A DNA stretch of 64,000 nt from LZORAL124-50-18 sp051208045 (GTDB lineage: Bacteria; Pseudomonadota; Gammaproteobacteria; Pseudomonadales; Oleiphilaceae): assembly GCA_051208045.1 (NCBI GenBank), contig JBPJFY010000006.1:186001-250000 (forward strand). The letters run 5' to 3'. Shown here one piece after another: positions 18,094 to 26,754 of this stretch. A program made the translations under genes and the position numbers. The notes under the pieces are model-generated. The model worked only from the letters and a program-made list of their open reading frames with translations. It was not told the origin of the DNA and searched no databases. The first letter of the stretch is position 1. Each line of letters begins with the position of its first letter.

Positions 18094-18938
18094 AACCATT
18101 CGCCGCCCACTTCCGCCTGCAGTTTTGGCAGGATGATGACGCCATCTTCGGGAGCGATGATGGTGTCACCATCGGCGTAGGTTGCCAGCACGTCATTTTT
18201 AGCCACGGTATCGTAGTGTTTCCACGGGTGCGTGGTGTTGCCCTCTTTCTGCTTGAAGAAAACGGATCGCATCTGCACGAATCGTTGATGGTCAGCTGGA
18301 GGAGTGACGACATCTTCACCCCGGTCCGACGTGATCATTTGAAGGTGTTCGAGCGCATGTCGAATGGTGCGATAGGCGATATCAGCGGCATCGTCATTGA
18401 GGTGATGCCCGCACTCAATCGTGGTGGCGATACAGCCGACCGATCGGGCATATTCCACGGTGCCCATGTTGTCTCGCGGATCTGCCTCCACCTTGCCGAA
18501 CGCATCTGACCACCCATACACAAAGTTATCGATACCCAGCGACCGGCAATAAGCAATTTCCTGCACACTTGTGTTGCCCAGAAATCCAAAAGGGCCGCCT
18601 TGGGATGCATAAGAATGCAGGTCGAGCAACACATCCGCCTGGTCGAGAAGGCCGCAAAGCACGGGATCAATCAAGTCTTCGTAATCCTTGGGTGATTCTT
18701 TAATGTACAGCGCCCGGTTGAGGTTACGTTGGTAGAAACGTGTGCCGTTTTCGTAGGCTTTCGGGTTGCAAATCGGGACACAGGTTAATGACCCTTTCGT
18801 CAGAACCATTCCGCTGTTGAGTTCATGGATTAATCGACGGATGGCATTTGTACCGCAGGTTTCGTTCCCATGAACTGCTCCAAACACAACCAGGTGTGGG
18901 CCGGGAATGAGTGTCTCGAACCGGGTAATGGAGAGCAT
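18051..18938 (-). CDS. AstE/AspA-family zinc hydrolase (succinylglutamate desuccinylase/aspartoacylase-like)
   Basis: M14-fold metallo-hydrolase of 295 residues. Zinc ligands are seen as His23 and Glu26 (GAVHGNETCG) and His108 (DLHSYA), and the catalytic Glu175 in ATTIECGHH. A C-terminal beta domain (VLATYADGDTIIAPEDGVII) is the usual family tail. Whether it acts on N-succinylglutamate, an acyl-amino acid or a peptide is not clear; no ast operon is present. It overlaps the RND gene end tail to tail, and a tandem repeat tract lies upstream. Confidence 0.85.
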   Translation of the reverse strand: MLSITRFETLIPGPHLVVFGAVHGNETCGTNAIRRLIHELNSGMVLTKGSLTCVPICNPKAYENGTRFYQRNLNRALYIKESPKDYEDLIDPVLCGLLDQADVLLDLHSYASQGGPFGFLGNTSVQEIAYCRSLGIDNFVYGWSDAFGKVEADPRDNMGTVEYARSVGCIATTIECGHHLNDDAADIAYRTIRHALEHLQMITSDRGEDVVTPPADHQRFVQMRSVFFKQKEGNTTHPWKHYDTVAKNDVLATYADGDTIIAPEDGVIILPKLQAEVGGEWFYFGVETACPAPQS

Positions 18939-19039
18939 AAAACGTTATCCTGTAAAAATGGAAAAGTGCCAATGCGGGGCATTGTACTTTCTACAGAAAC
19001 AAAAAACGAAATTTTAACCCATTCTGTTCTCGAATTCCC

Positions 19040-19118
19040 CAGTCTTGAGCCCGCAACAGTCTTGAACCCACAAAAGCCCTGAACCCACACAGTCTTGAAC
19101 CCACAACAGTCCTCGACC
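19040..19118. repeat. Short tandem repeat, about 17-bp unit
   Basis: The unit CAGTCTTGAACCCACAA occurs at 19090-19106, with close copies at 19040-19056 and 19057-19075, a truncated copy (GCCCTGAACCCACA) between them and a decayed copy from 19107. It lies between the lipase end and the hydrolase start. Function unknown; it may be slippage-prone spacer DNA. Confidence 0.7.
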
Positions 19119-19151
19119 ATTGCGGGTGCAGGGCCAACTACAGGCTAACCG

Positions 19152-20270
19152 TTATGCGGTGGGACGAGTCACAAAGTTCTGGTTTTCCAGCTGATACGTA
19201 AACACATGCCAGGCGTGGTTTAACACAGAATCGGCCAGTTTTTCCACTGGGGACCAGTCAGGAACTAACCAGCCACCAAAATCGGCATCGTCACCCACAC
19301 CTTGCAACCAGACGGTTTCACCGAATTGAACCGTACCGCCGGGAATCAGGTCGCTGAATATGGTGGTATTGTCCATCTTGCCGTTGTGATCAGAGAGGAT
19401 GTCGCCTTGAACATTTATGTTCAAAATTTTATCCGCGTGATTCACGTCCAGACCATTATCCCGGATGGTGGTTTGATTCAAGCCAGCAGCGTCGAACACA
19501 ATGGCTTCACTGCCTGTGGCCAGTGCTGCCGCTGTGGCCAGTCCGCCACCCAGGCTGTGACCGGTAAACGTTAACTGTTTGTTGGTGCCATTTTCCGCGT
19601 TGTAATTATCGAGTTGCGTTTGAATTTCTCTTGCTAAACCAATCGCGGCTTCATACTGCTCAGATTTACCCAGCAGGGCCTGTTCGGCGTTGTTCACCCA
19701 GTCCTGAATGGAATCAGGCTCTGATCCACGGTAAGACAACACGATATCACCCGTGTCAGTATTTTCAAACAGGGTGAAATCCAATCCTTCATCGGGCCCG
19801 AACGGATAATCAAACGTGCTTCCGTTTTTCAGGTCGTTGCCCAGAAAATCCTGCGTTAATTCTTTGTAGTTGTTCGTGGTGAAATCCTGGCTTTTTATGT
19901 GATCTATGCCCTTAAACAGATCCAGACCCACGTCGACAATCGCATTGTCGCTATCGCCATAGGCTTGTGAGGTCAGCTTGGCCAGATCCAGCGCTTTATC
20001 GTATTTACCTTGCAAAGCATCTGGAATGTTAGAAAATGAAGATTCGTTTGCAGCATTGGATGTCATGTCGACAGAGCCGGTGATTGCGAGGCTGCCTCGT
20101 GTGGCTTCCGTGCTGCTGAGTGCTTGATTAGGATTAATCGCTGAAGCCAGACCTGCCTCCACACCGGCATCGGCACGACCTTCTATGCTACGGCTCGAAC
20201 GCGATGACGTGTTTTCAATGGATTGGAGGGCAACGGTATTGTTCGCTTCAACTGCACTGTTGATTTGCAT
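19152..20270 (-). CDS. Class 3 lipase family protein
   Basis: 372-residue alpha/beta hydrolase. The nucleophile elbow TGHSLGGGLATAAAL carries Ser239, and VLSYRGSEPDSIQDWVNN before it is the class 3 oxyanion-side segment. The first ~85 residues are polar, rich in Ser/Ala/Asn and without a Sec signal, so if it is exported this is probably by a type I or other non-Sec route. The start at 20270 is chosen because GGAGA lies five to six bases before this ATG; the frame is open further upstream but has no such site. Confidence 0.82.
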   Translation of the reverse strand: MQINSAVEANNTVALQSIENTSSRSSRSIEGRADAGVEAGLASAINPNQALSSTEATRGSLAITGSVDMTSNAANESSFSNIPDALQGKYDKALDLAKLTSQAYGDSDNAIVDVGLDLFKGIDHIKSQDFTTNNYKELTQDFLGNDLKNGSTFDYPFGPDEGLDFTLFENTDTGDIVLSYRGSEPDSIQDWVNNAEQALLGKSEQYEAAIGLAREIQTQLDNYNAENGTNKQLTFTGHSLGGGLATAAALATGSEAIVFDAAGLNQTTIRDNGLDVNHADKILNINVQGDILSDHNGKMDNTTIFSDLIPGGTVQFGETVWLQGVGDDADFGGWLVPDWSPVEKLADSVLNHAWHVFTYQLENQNFVTRPTA

Positions 20271-20460
20271 GTGTATCTCCTTGTTGAATGCCATGATAAA
20301 TAGCCATGACAATTCTGATTTGACATTGTTTTTTTTGAATCAGATTACTAAAGGTGATATGCAGTAAGACATGTCGTAAAGAAAATGCGCCGTCCCCAAA
20401 TAAACTGCAAGCAAGTCCCTGAAAATTATTATTTTTATTTTTTCGTGAGCCAATTTGCCC

Positions 20461-20474
20461 ATCACTGCAGTGAT
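20461..20474. promoter_or_regulatory. Perfect 14-bp palindrome between lipase and DAHP synthase
   Basis: ATCACTGCAGTGAT is fully self-complementary and lies in the 428-bp divergent gap (20271-20698), about 190 bp before the lipase start and 225 bp before the synthase start. It may be an operator. The rest of the gap is AT-rich with no convincing gene. Confidence 0.4.
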
Positions 20475-20698
20475 TTGGTGTGATCAGACATCAATAAGAC
20501 ATCCTGCACTGCTGAGTGTCGTTCGCTAAAGAAAAGTTCATTTCGAAATCGAAAATTTTTACGAAAAGGTCCTTTTCCCTTTGTTCGATTTGCACATCGC
20601 TTCGGGAGTGCGGGAGGAACATCGTGACGGGACTTGCCAGACCGAGTGGATTAGACAAGAATGATAACCCCTTAACATAACACAGGATTCCATCTGAC

Positions 20699-22075
20699 AT
20701 GCAATCACCTTCAGGCGCATGGTCCCCATCCAGCTGGCGGGAGAAGCCAATCAAGCAGCAACCGGTCTATTCCGATCCTCACGCACTGAAACAGGTGGAA
20801 AGCCAGCTGGCAACGTACCCTCCGCTGGTGTTTGCGGAAGAAATTCGGGATCTGCACCGACAACTGGCTGACGTCGCAGAAGGCAAAGGCTTCCTGTTAC
20901 AGGGGGGGGATTGCGCAGAATCCTTTGACGAGTTTAATGCATCCAAGATCAAAGACACGTTCAAAGTCATTCTTCAGATGGCCATCGTGCTCACCTTCGC
21001 CGGCAAATGCCCGGTGACCAAGGTCGCGCGCATGGCCGGGCAATACGCCAAACCACGCTCGTCCGATACGGAAACCGTCGGCTCACAGATATTGCCCAGC
21101 TACCGTGGCGATATGGTGAATGGGTACGACTTTTCGGCGGAATCCCGTGAACCGAATCCGCACCGACTGACCGAAGTCTATTATCGATCCGCTTCAACGC
21201 TGAATCTGCTGCGTGCTTTTGCGCAAGGGGGGTTGGCCGACCTGCATCAGGTTCACGCCTGGAATCTGAGCTTTGTGGCGAACAATCCACTGAAAGAGCG
21301 TTATCAATCTCTGTCTGACCGTATTACGGATGCGATGGGATTTATGGAGGTCTTGGGTATCACCTCTCAGAATACCTCGACATTGCACGAGACCATGTTG
21401 TTTACCTCCCATGAGGCGTTATTGTTAAACTACGAGCAAGCGTTGACTCGACAGGATTCCCTCACGGACCTGTGGTATGACTGCTCAGCGCATATGGTGT
21501 GGATCGGGGAACGCACCCGCCAGCTGGATCACGCCCATATTGAGTTTTTCAAGGGCATCCACAATCCCATTGGTGTGAAAATCGGCCCGGGCATGCAGGC
21601 GGATGAACTGATCCGATTGGTGGATGCACTCAATCCGGAAAACAACGCAGGCCGCTTGACACTCATTACACGAATGGGCGCGAACAAGCTTGAACAGAAC
21701 TTGCCTGCCCTGGTGAGAAAGGTGAAAGCCGAAGGGCGGAAGGTGGTGTGGAGCTCGGACCCCATGCATGGCAACACGTTCACCGCATCTACCGGCTATA
21801 AGACGCGCAATTTTGACGATATTCTCACCGAGATAAAAGAATTTTTTAATGTGCACGACGCCGAAGGTACCTATGCCGGCGGGATTCACCTGGAAATGAC
21901 CGGGCAGCATGTCACGGAGTGCACGGGCGGAGCCTACAAAATCAGCGATGAGGATCTGGCGAGCCTCTATCAAACGCAGTGTGACCCGCGCCTGAATGCC
22001 GATCAGGTGCTGGAACTGGCCTTTCTGGTGGCGGATCATTTGAAGGGTATTACGGGTAAGGGAAAGTCGGGCTGA
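20699..22075 (+). CDS. 3-deoxy-7-phosphoheptulonate synthase, class II
   Basis: First step of the shikimate pathway: phosphoenolpyruvate plus erythrose-4-phosphate to DAHP. 458 residues, the plant/actinobacterial-type class II enzyme. Typical segments are the early LLQGGDCAESF, TFAGKCPVTKVARMAGQYAKP, IWIGERTRQLDHAH-like and VVWSSDPMHGNTF (metal and PEP binding) and GGIHLEMTGQHVTEC. Monocistronic in this context. Allosteric class cannot be judged. ATG at 20699 is the first in frame. Confidence 0.95.
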   Translation: MQSPSGAWSPSSWREKPIKQQPVYSDPHALKQVESQLATYPPLVFAEEIRDLHRQLADVAEGKGFLLQGGDCAESFDEFNASKIKDTFKVILQMAIVLTFAGKCPVTKVARMAGQYAKPRSSDTETVGSQILPSYRGDMVNGYDFSAESREPNPHRLTEVYYRSASTLNLLRAFAQGGLADLHQVHAWNLSFVANNPLKERYQSLSDRITDAMGFMEVLGITSQNTSTLHETMLFTSHEALLLNYEQALTRQDSLTDLWYDCSAHMVWIGERTRQLDHAHIEFFKGIHNPIGVKIGPGMQADELIRLVDALNPENNAGRLTLITRMGANKLEQNLPALVRKVKAEGRKVVWSSDPMHGNTFTASTGYKTRNFDDILTEIKEFFNVHDAEGTYAGGIHLEMTGQHVTECTGGAYKISDEDLASLYQTQCDPRLNADQVLELAFLVADHLKGITGKGKSG

Positions 22076-22218
22076 TCACAGAGCAAAGGGCCTCTCTCCG
22101 ATGAATTGCACATTCGTGTGCTGGTTAACGCGGGAAGAGGCCGCAGCGGTTATGCGCTGTCTATGTGAGAGTCACCGAGGGTGCTTAGCCCTCAGTTCCC
22201 ACATGATCCTGCTTCCCG

Positions 22219-22593
22219 TCAACGGTTCTGATTGACAATATCTTCGATAAGTTGGTCTGCACCAATCAATGGAATGAGCCTCATCAAGACATCATTCCTC
22301 ACACCCTCATCGGCCTGCACGATGAACTTTGGCTTGCGTTCTTTCCAGGAAAGCGTCTGTATCAAGCTTGCCGCAACCACAGAGGGTGACTCCAGATTGT
22401 TTACAGGCACCTCGGTGGGTCCCCCTCTAATACTTGTGCTAACCGGGCAGCAGATCAACAGGCCGGTTTTCTGGTTGTATTCAGCGCTGCTCAATATCAA
22501 CGCCGGGCGATATTTACCGATTTCCTTACCTTTGACGGGGTCAAAATCGAGCCAGACTATATCGTTTCGTTCCGGGATGTATCCCTTATTCAA
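22219..22593 (-). CDS. mazF: MazF/PemK-type mRNA endonuclease toxin
   Basis: 124-residue type II toxin. ERNDIVWLDFDPVKGKEIGKYRPALIL is the characteristic N-terminal strand-loop region of MazF, and the later LLICCPVSTSIRG and ASLIQTLSWKERK segments carry the conserved Thr/Ser and Arg region of the active site. It begins with TTG inside the TTGA that holds the antitoxin stop, so translation should be coupled. It cleaves RNA when free of the antitoxin (family knowledge). Confidence 0.92.
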   Translation of the reverse strand: MNKGYIPERNDIVWLDFDPVKGKEIGKYRPALILSSAEYNQKTGLLICCPVSTSIRGGPTEVPVNNLESPSVVAASLIQTLSWKERKPKFIVQADEGVRNDVLMRLIPLIGADQLIEDIVNQNR

Positions 22594-22862
22594 GATTCAA
22601 GTTCCTTACTGGATACGCTGGCCAATGCGTCTGCATGTGCTGACTCTGGCGTGATGTCTTTTAACAGGTCTTTCTCTTTGACAGGGAAGACAAATTTTTG
22701 TTGGTTCGGTTTAGCTTTTCTTACCGTGAACCCATCTTTGAACACTTCCACATCCACCGGTGTATTTTGTTCGAACTGTGGGATGTCGCGGATTAAACCT
22801 GCCACGCGCAGGGCTAATCCATTCCCCCATTTCTGAATCTTCGTCTGAACGATTTCGCTCAT
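22590..22862 (-). CDS. mazE: MazE-type antitoxin
   Basis: 90-residue antitoxin with an AbrB-like N-terminus (VQTKIQKWGNGLALRVAG) that binds its own promoter, and an acidic C-terminal tail (DITPESAHADALASVSSKELES) that should wrap the toxin. Start at 22862 chosen because it opens the AbrB fold; the frame is open upstream but that part is not protein-like. A strong promoter lies about 40-65 bp upstream. Confidence 0.92.
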   Translation of the reverse strand: MSEIVQTKIQKWGNGLALRVAGLIRDIPQFEQNTPVDVEVFKDGFTVRKAKPNQQKFVFPVKEKDLLKDITPESAHADALASVSSKELES

Positions 22863-22900
22863 AATAGCGGCCTTATGTATCACCAATGTCGATATAATTA

Positions 22901-22928
22901 AGTATACACTTTGTTGATACTGTTTCAA
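22901..22928 (-). promoter_or_regulatory. mazEF promoter
   Basis: On the minus strand TTGAAA (22923-22928) and TATACT (22901-22906) are separated by 16 bases, close to the sigma-70 consensus. The start codon of mazE is about 40 bases downstream. Autorepression by MazE or MazEF would be expected at or near the -10. Confidence 0.65.
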
Positions 22929-23136
22929 CCGGGAGTTGGAGGCCATGAGAGGGGGCATTGCGCATAAACTTACCCATGCCAACATTTTTGTATTTACATT
23001 CAAGTAAAGAAGCATAAGCTCATAACTGTGCAAGAATCGTGAGCAGAAAGGGAGATCTCTGAAAGGAGTCCATACCTCGAATGTTACCGCGAAAGAATTT
23101 GACGGGGCGATAGGGCCCTTGATGGATGGGTAGACT

Positions 23137-23370
23137 GTGTCAGCGCTTAATACATTTCAGTTAGTTCAAGCCCGTTATGCCTGTGTGTTATGTGGCGACG
23201 TGATTGAAAGTCGTGGAACGCTGGTTTACTGTCAGTGTAAGGCCGTGGGGATTGATGCGCGCCCTGGTGAAACGCATTTGCGCTTGATCGGCGAACGCAG
23301 GAATTGCAGAAGCCTGTGTGTCTGGCGCGATAGTGAGACCGGTGAGCAGGTGTTCGACGCTGATCAGTAA
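23137..23370 (+). CDS. Small four-cysteine protein, DUF7695-like
   Basis: 77-residue protein with CVLCGDVIESRGTLVYCQC, two CxxC/CxC pairs that could bind zinc, followed by KAVGIDARPGETHLRLIG. The pattern resembles small uncharacterised zinc-ribbon proteins. The start is uncertain: a GTG at 23137 with a weak ribosome site. It lies 70 bp before the nucleotidyltransferase gene on the same strand and could share its transcript. Confidence 0.5.
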   Translation: MSALNTFQLVQARYACVLCGDVIESRGTLVYCQCKAVGIDARPGETHLRLIGERRNCRSLCVWRDSETGEQVFDADQ

Positions 23371-23440
23371 GTTGGGCAGACGAGTAGAGAAAAACCAATC
23401 CGGTTTGGCTGATATGCCAGGCCCCAATGCTTGAAAGATT

Positions 23441-24238
23441 ATGATCGAAGAAAGTATCAAAAACGAGATAATGTGTAGAATCCAGGCGGCAGAATTAGAG
23501 CATGGCGTCAAAGTGCTCTACGCCATTGAATCGGGGAGTCGCGCATGGGGATTTGCTTCCCCCAACAGCGACTACGATGTGCGATTCATCTACATGCATC
23601 CGAAAGACTGGTATGTGGCGGTCGACTTGGAGGATAAGCGGGATGTGATCGAATATGAGATCGTGGACGAGATCGATATCAACGGCTGGGATATCCGGAA
23701 AGCGCTCAAGCTCTTCTGGAAGTCGAATCCAGCGTTCGTCGAGTGGCTCCAGTCACCGATTGTCTACATGGAGCGAGGTAACTTCGCAAGAAAAGCCCGA
23801 GCGCTCCTGCCGGACGTCTATTCGATAGAGAAAGGCATCTACCATTACCGGAGCATGGCCAAAACCAATTATCGAGGCTACTTGAGAGGGGATCAGGTTC
23901 CGCTGAAAAAGTACTTCTATGTGCTTCGGCCTTTGCTGTCAATCCGGTGGCTGGAGACCTACCGCCAACCGGCGCCCATCGAGTTTGATCAGTTACGTAC
24001 GTTGGTGGCCCACGATGAGGATCTCAACCGCTGCATCGAAGAACTGCTTGAGCGAAAGAAGCGCAGCCTGGAAAAAGAGCTTGGTCCACCCGTGTTGGAA
24101 CTCAATCGATTTATTGAGCAGGAGCTCGAACGTTTAGAGCTGTACAGTGAACATCCTGGATCACGTGACAATCGTATGACGATGCTCAATGCGCTGTTTC
24201 ATCAGGTGTTGAATGAAAACGGTGTCGAGGGAGGCTGA
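23441..24238 (+). CDS. RlaP/YcgL-like nucleotidyltransferase
   Basis: 265-residue predicted nucleotidyltransferase of the PF10127 type. SGSRAWGFASPNSDYDVRFIY carries the GS motif and Asp44/Asp46 that would bind metal and NTP. The C-terminal half is helical (KKRSLEKELGPPVLELNRFIEQELERLE), possibly substrate binding. Its target is unknown; related proteins are often near RNA-repair or defence genes. It follows the small cysteine protein by 70 bp. Confidence 0.85.
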   Translation: MIEESIKNEIMCRIQAAELEHGVKVLYAIESGSRAWGFASPNSDYDVRFIYMHPKDWYVAVDLEDKRDVIEYEIVDEIDINGWDIRKALKLFWKSNPAFVEWLQSPIVYMERGNFARKARALLPDVYSIEKGIYHYRSMAKTNYRGYLRGDQVPLKKYFYVLRPLLSIRWLETYRQPAPIEFDQLRTLVAHDEDLNRCIEELLERKKRSLEKELGPPVLELNRFIEQELERLELYSEHPGSRDNRMTMLNALFHQVLNENGVEGG

Positions 24239-24330
24239 GTATAAGATACGCTCGCACACATAGACGATGACAATTTTCAAAATTCTGCCCGACGGGGTGA
24301 AATTTCAACAGCTTAATTACACCTGCTTGA

Positions 24331-24960
24331 TCAGGTATAAATGAGCGTCTGCCTGCGGCTGAAGTCGTGATGCCTGGCCACTTCTAACAGCTTCTCAATG
24401 ATTTTTTCTGCCCCGGTAGCCGAGGGTTCAATGGTTGAAATGGTCGAATAATCCGTCGGCTCTTCACACACCAGCCGCAGATCAATGACCGGGATGCCGA
24501 CTTGGGCGGCTGATCGCAGGATAATTTCATTGAAAAAGGCGAGGGCCGTGAGTTCACTTTCTTCGATTTCCGGCACGCAATCGTAGACGGTACAGACGCA
24601 CACCTTCTCTACCTTTTGTTGGCAGGCAAACAACATTTTCGTGTAGTTCAAACGAAATTCTTCGCGGAGTTCGGAGAAGTAATCCATGGCTTCCCGGATA
24701 TCTGTCACGCTTTCCAACATATCCCCTCGAATCTGAAGTGCGTCGTTACCGCCGCAGCTGATGAACAAATGGGTGGTAGAGGCGGGTAGGCTGTCGAGTT
24801 GATCAATCACGTCTAGCGTGACGTCGCCATCCCGGGCCAGCATGGTGGCCTGTTCATTAGGTGCGAGTCGTGTACTGAGCTGTTCAATGACGGCCTCCCC
24901 ATCGGCTACATAGGGAGAGTTATCAAAAATGGAGTCGCCGACCAATACAATGTGCGTCAT
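24331..24960 (-). CDS. SGNH/GDSL hydrolase family protein
   Basis: 209 residues. VLVGDSIFDNSPYV at the N-terminus is block I with candidate nucleophile Ser10; FISCGGNDALQI is block III. Near the C-terminus IEPSATGAEKI stands where the catalytic Asp-x-x-His block is expected, and a catalytic histidine is not obvious. No signal peptide, so cytosolic. It starts two bases after the stop of the small upstream gene and should be cotranscribed with it. Confidence 0.85.
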   Translation of the reverse strand: MTHIVLVGDSIFDNSPYVADGEAVIEQLSTRLAPNEQATMLARDGDVTLDVIDQLDSLPASTTHLFISCGGNDALQIRGDMLESVTDIREAMDYFSELREEFRLNYTKMLFACQQKVEKVCVCTVYDCVPEIEESELTALAFFNEIILRSAAQVGIPVIDLRLVCEEPTDYSTISTIEPSATGAEKIIEKLLEVARHHDFSRRQTLIYT

Positions 24961-24962
24961 AG

Positions 24963-25190
24963 TTATGCCTTATCTTGTTTCAAACACGCCCGAAGGCTGT
25001 CCTTCGTCTCTTCATCCAGTTCATACCAGCTTTGCCAATCCTGGAAATTCTGCCATTCCCGTTCCAGTTTGGCTTCCTCCGCCGCTTGTGCATACATATG
25101 CCGGAGTGCAGCAAACTGTTGCACGAGGGTATGATTGATGAGGGCTCGTTGCTCTTCGCCGGTCAATGGTTGCGCGTTGTCATGGACCAT
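24963..25190 (-). CDS. Small helical protein, unknown function
   Basis: 75 residues, mostly charged helix (RHMYAQAAEEAKLEREWQNF). The start at 25190 is preceded by GAGGTG with good spacing; the frame is open further upstream without such a site. It is two bases from the SGNH hydrolase and probably encodes a partner or regulator of it. No family recognised. Confidence 0.6.
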   Translation of the reverse strand: MVHDNAQPLTGEEQRALINHTLVQQFAALRHMYAQAAEEAKLEREWQNFQDWQSWYELDEETKDSLRACLKQDKA

Positions 25191-25627
25191 AATGTCACCT
25201 CGCTGATATTGTGTGCCACTCGATAGGGTCAATGGTACGAACTAAAACGACAATACGGGTCGCTGATAGGGATACATTTGCAATATTCCTTGGACTTGGA
25301 AGTGCCGTCAGAGTTAGTTTAGGCTGGCACCTCACCACTGCGCACCCGGTTTTAGCATCCGGGATGTGGCGACGATTTTTGGGCGAAGGAATGTCCTTTG
25401 CGTTGAATATGAGGTTTACCCCGCGCCGACACAATGCATCCGGAAGCATGGTTGAGCCGGAGGAGCATTTGGCCTGAAGTAACAGAAATGAAGGCCCTTT
25501 CATCTCCTGTGATTGCTACCTGAATCCCACAAGTTTGTCACCCCGGAACATAACCTTTCAATGTCGTAGATTGTGCCCCTACGAAATCTCATTGTGCATT
25601 TAGGGTGTTCTTCGAAGGGGTGATAGT
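25191..25627. other. Intergenic stretch, no gene recognised
   Basis: About 440 bases between the small helical gene and the dual-OB gene. Overlapping open frames on both strands (for example 25211-25477) look non-coding in composition. The end holds GAAGGGG before the TTG start at 25628. No hairpin or repeat stands out. Confidence 0.5.
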
Positions 25628-26242
25628 TTGGATCAGTGCGAAATTGTGGTCTTAGCAAATTCTGTCAAACACAGGCAACATTGCGTTGCGGGCAAGCTAA
25701 TTGGCTCGAACCAGTGGGTGCGCCCCGTGTCGACTCCAATGGGGGGCGAAATATCCCACGCCCAGGCGCGTTGTCAGAATCCCATGGGGAGCTTTCCACT
25801 TCGACCACTACAACGTGTCAGGATTGGCCTAACAGACCATGTGCCATTGCTCAATCAACCGGAAAACTACCTTATCGATGGTTCGTCTTGGGTACAGAAT
25901 TACTGTCTGCCCGAACAGGATTTGGTGCAGTATCTTGATGCACCTGAAAATTTGTGGGGGCTGGGTGACCGAGTATCACATTGGCATATTCAGCAACGTG
26001 TCGTTCATATTGCACAGTCACTGTACTTGGTAAAAGTGGAGAACCTGCAGCTTTACATCAATGCGTATGGTAAAAAAAGAGGTTCGTTTTTCTACAATGA
26101 AATGGCTTACGATTTGGCCGTGACAGACCCGAAGTTTGACGCGATTTTGCGTGGAAACAGACCGCTTCAGGGGATACTGTGCATTAGCTTGGGGTGTGTT
26201 TTCGAGGGGTATTGTTTCAAACTAGTTGCCTGCTTGTTTTGA
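25628..26242 (+). CDS. Dual-OB-domain-like protein
   Basis: 204 residues resembling the uncharacterised dual OB-containing proteins. The N-terminus (CEIVVLANSVKHRQHCVAGK) reads like the start of an OB barrel and the end (LCISLGCVFEGYCFKLVACL) matches the usual closing strand, so the protein is complete. OB folds bind single-stranded nucleic acid or nucleotides. The start is TTG at 25628 with GAAGGGG upstream. DUF488 and DUF4326 genes follow on the same strand, suggesting one unit of nucleic-acid or nucleotide-related proteins. Confidence 0.65.
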   Translation: MDQCEIVVLANSVKHRQHCVAGKLIGSNQWVRPVSTPMGGEISHAQARCQNPMGSFPLRPLQRVRIGLTDHVPLLNQPENYLIDGSSWVQNYCLPEQDLVQYLDAPENLWGLGDRVSHWHIQQRVVHIAQSLYLVKVENLQLYINAYGKKRGSFFYNEMAYDLAVTDPKFDAILRGNRPLQGILCISLGCVFEGYCFKLVACLF

Positions 26243-26307
26243 AAGTTGAGGCCAGGATGGTTTTAGCATGAGTAAGTCTTAAACATTACAAGGGATAAAG
26301 CGATAAC

Positions 26308-26754
26308 ATGATTGAGATTAGTACCATTGGTTTTACAAAAAAGAGTGCGGAGAGCTTTTTCCGGCTGATTGGCGAGGCTCGGGTCAAAACATTAATTGAT
26401 GTTCGACTGAACAACGTGTCCCAACTGGCGGGATTTGCCAAACGAGATGACCTGGCTTATTTTCTGCGGACGATATGTGGTGCTGAATACGCCCATATGC
26501 CTGAGCTGGCCCCTACCAAAGCGCTTTTACATGCCTACAAAACAGGGGAAATAAACTGGGAAAAGTACGAAGACAGATTTCTTAATCTCATGGCGCAACG
26601 GCATATCGAACGGCTGATGAGTCAGCAAGTATTGCACCAAAGTTGCTTGTTGTGCAGCGAACATGAGCCACATTTTTGTCATCGCAGGTTAGTGGTAGAG
26701 TATCTCAACAGAACTTTGGACATAACCCTCAGCGTTAGACACTTGCAGAAATGA
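26308..26754 (+). CDS. DUF488 family protein
   Basis: 148 residues. ISTIGFTKKSAESFF at the start and LIDVRLNN are the usual DUF488 strand-loop signatures; CLLCSEHEPHFCHRRLVVEYL near the end carries the conserved cysteines and CHR motif. Function of the family is not known. ATG at 26308. It overlaps the next gene by four bases (ATGA), so they are translationally coupled. Confidence 0.88.
   Translation: MIEISTIGFTKKSAESFFRLIGEARVKTLIDVRLNNVSQLAGFAKRDDLAYFLRTICGAEYAHMPELAPTKALLHAYKTGEINWEKYEDRFLNLMAQRHIERLMSQQVLHQSCLLCSEHEPHFCHRRLVVEYLNRTLDITLSVRHLQK

Noticed and set aside
20491..20754. 87-codon minus-strand frame overlapping the DAHP synthase start
   Set aside because: It overlaps a firm gene and its promoter region and has no protein-like features.
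22076..22218. Terminator after the DAHP synthase gene
   Set aside because: GAGGG/CCCTC and GCCTCT/AGAGGC pairs exist but are weak or far apart and have no T run.
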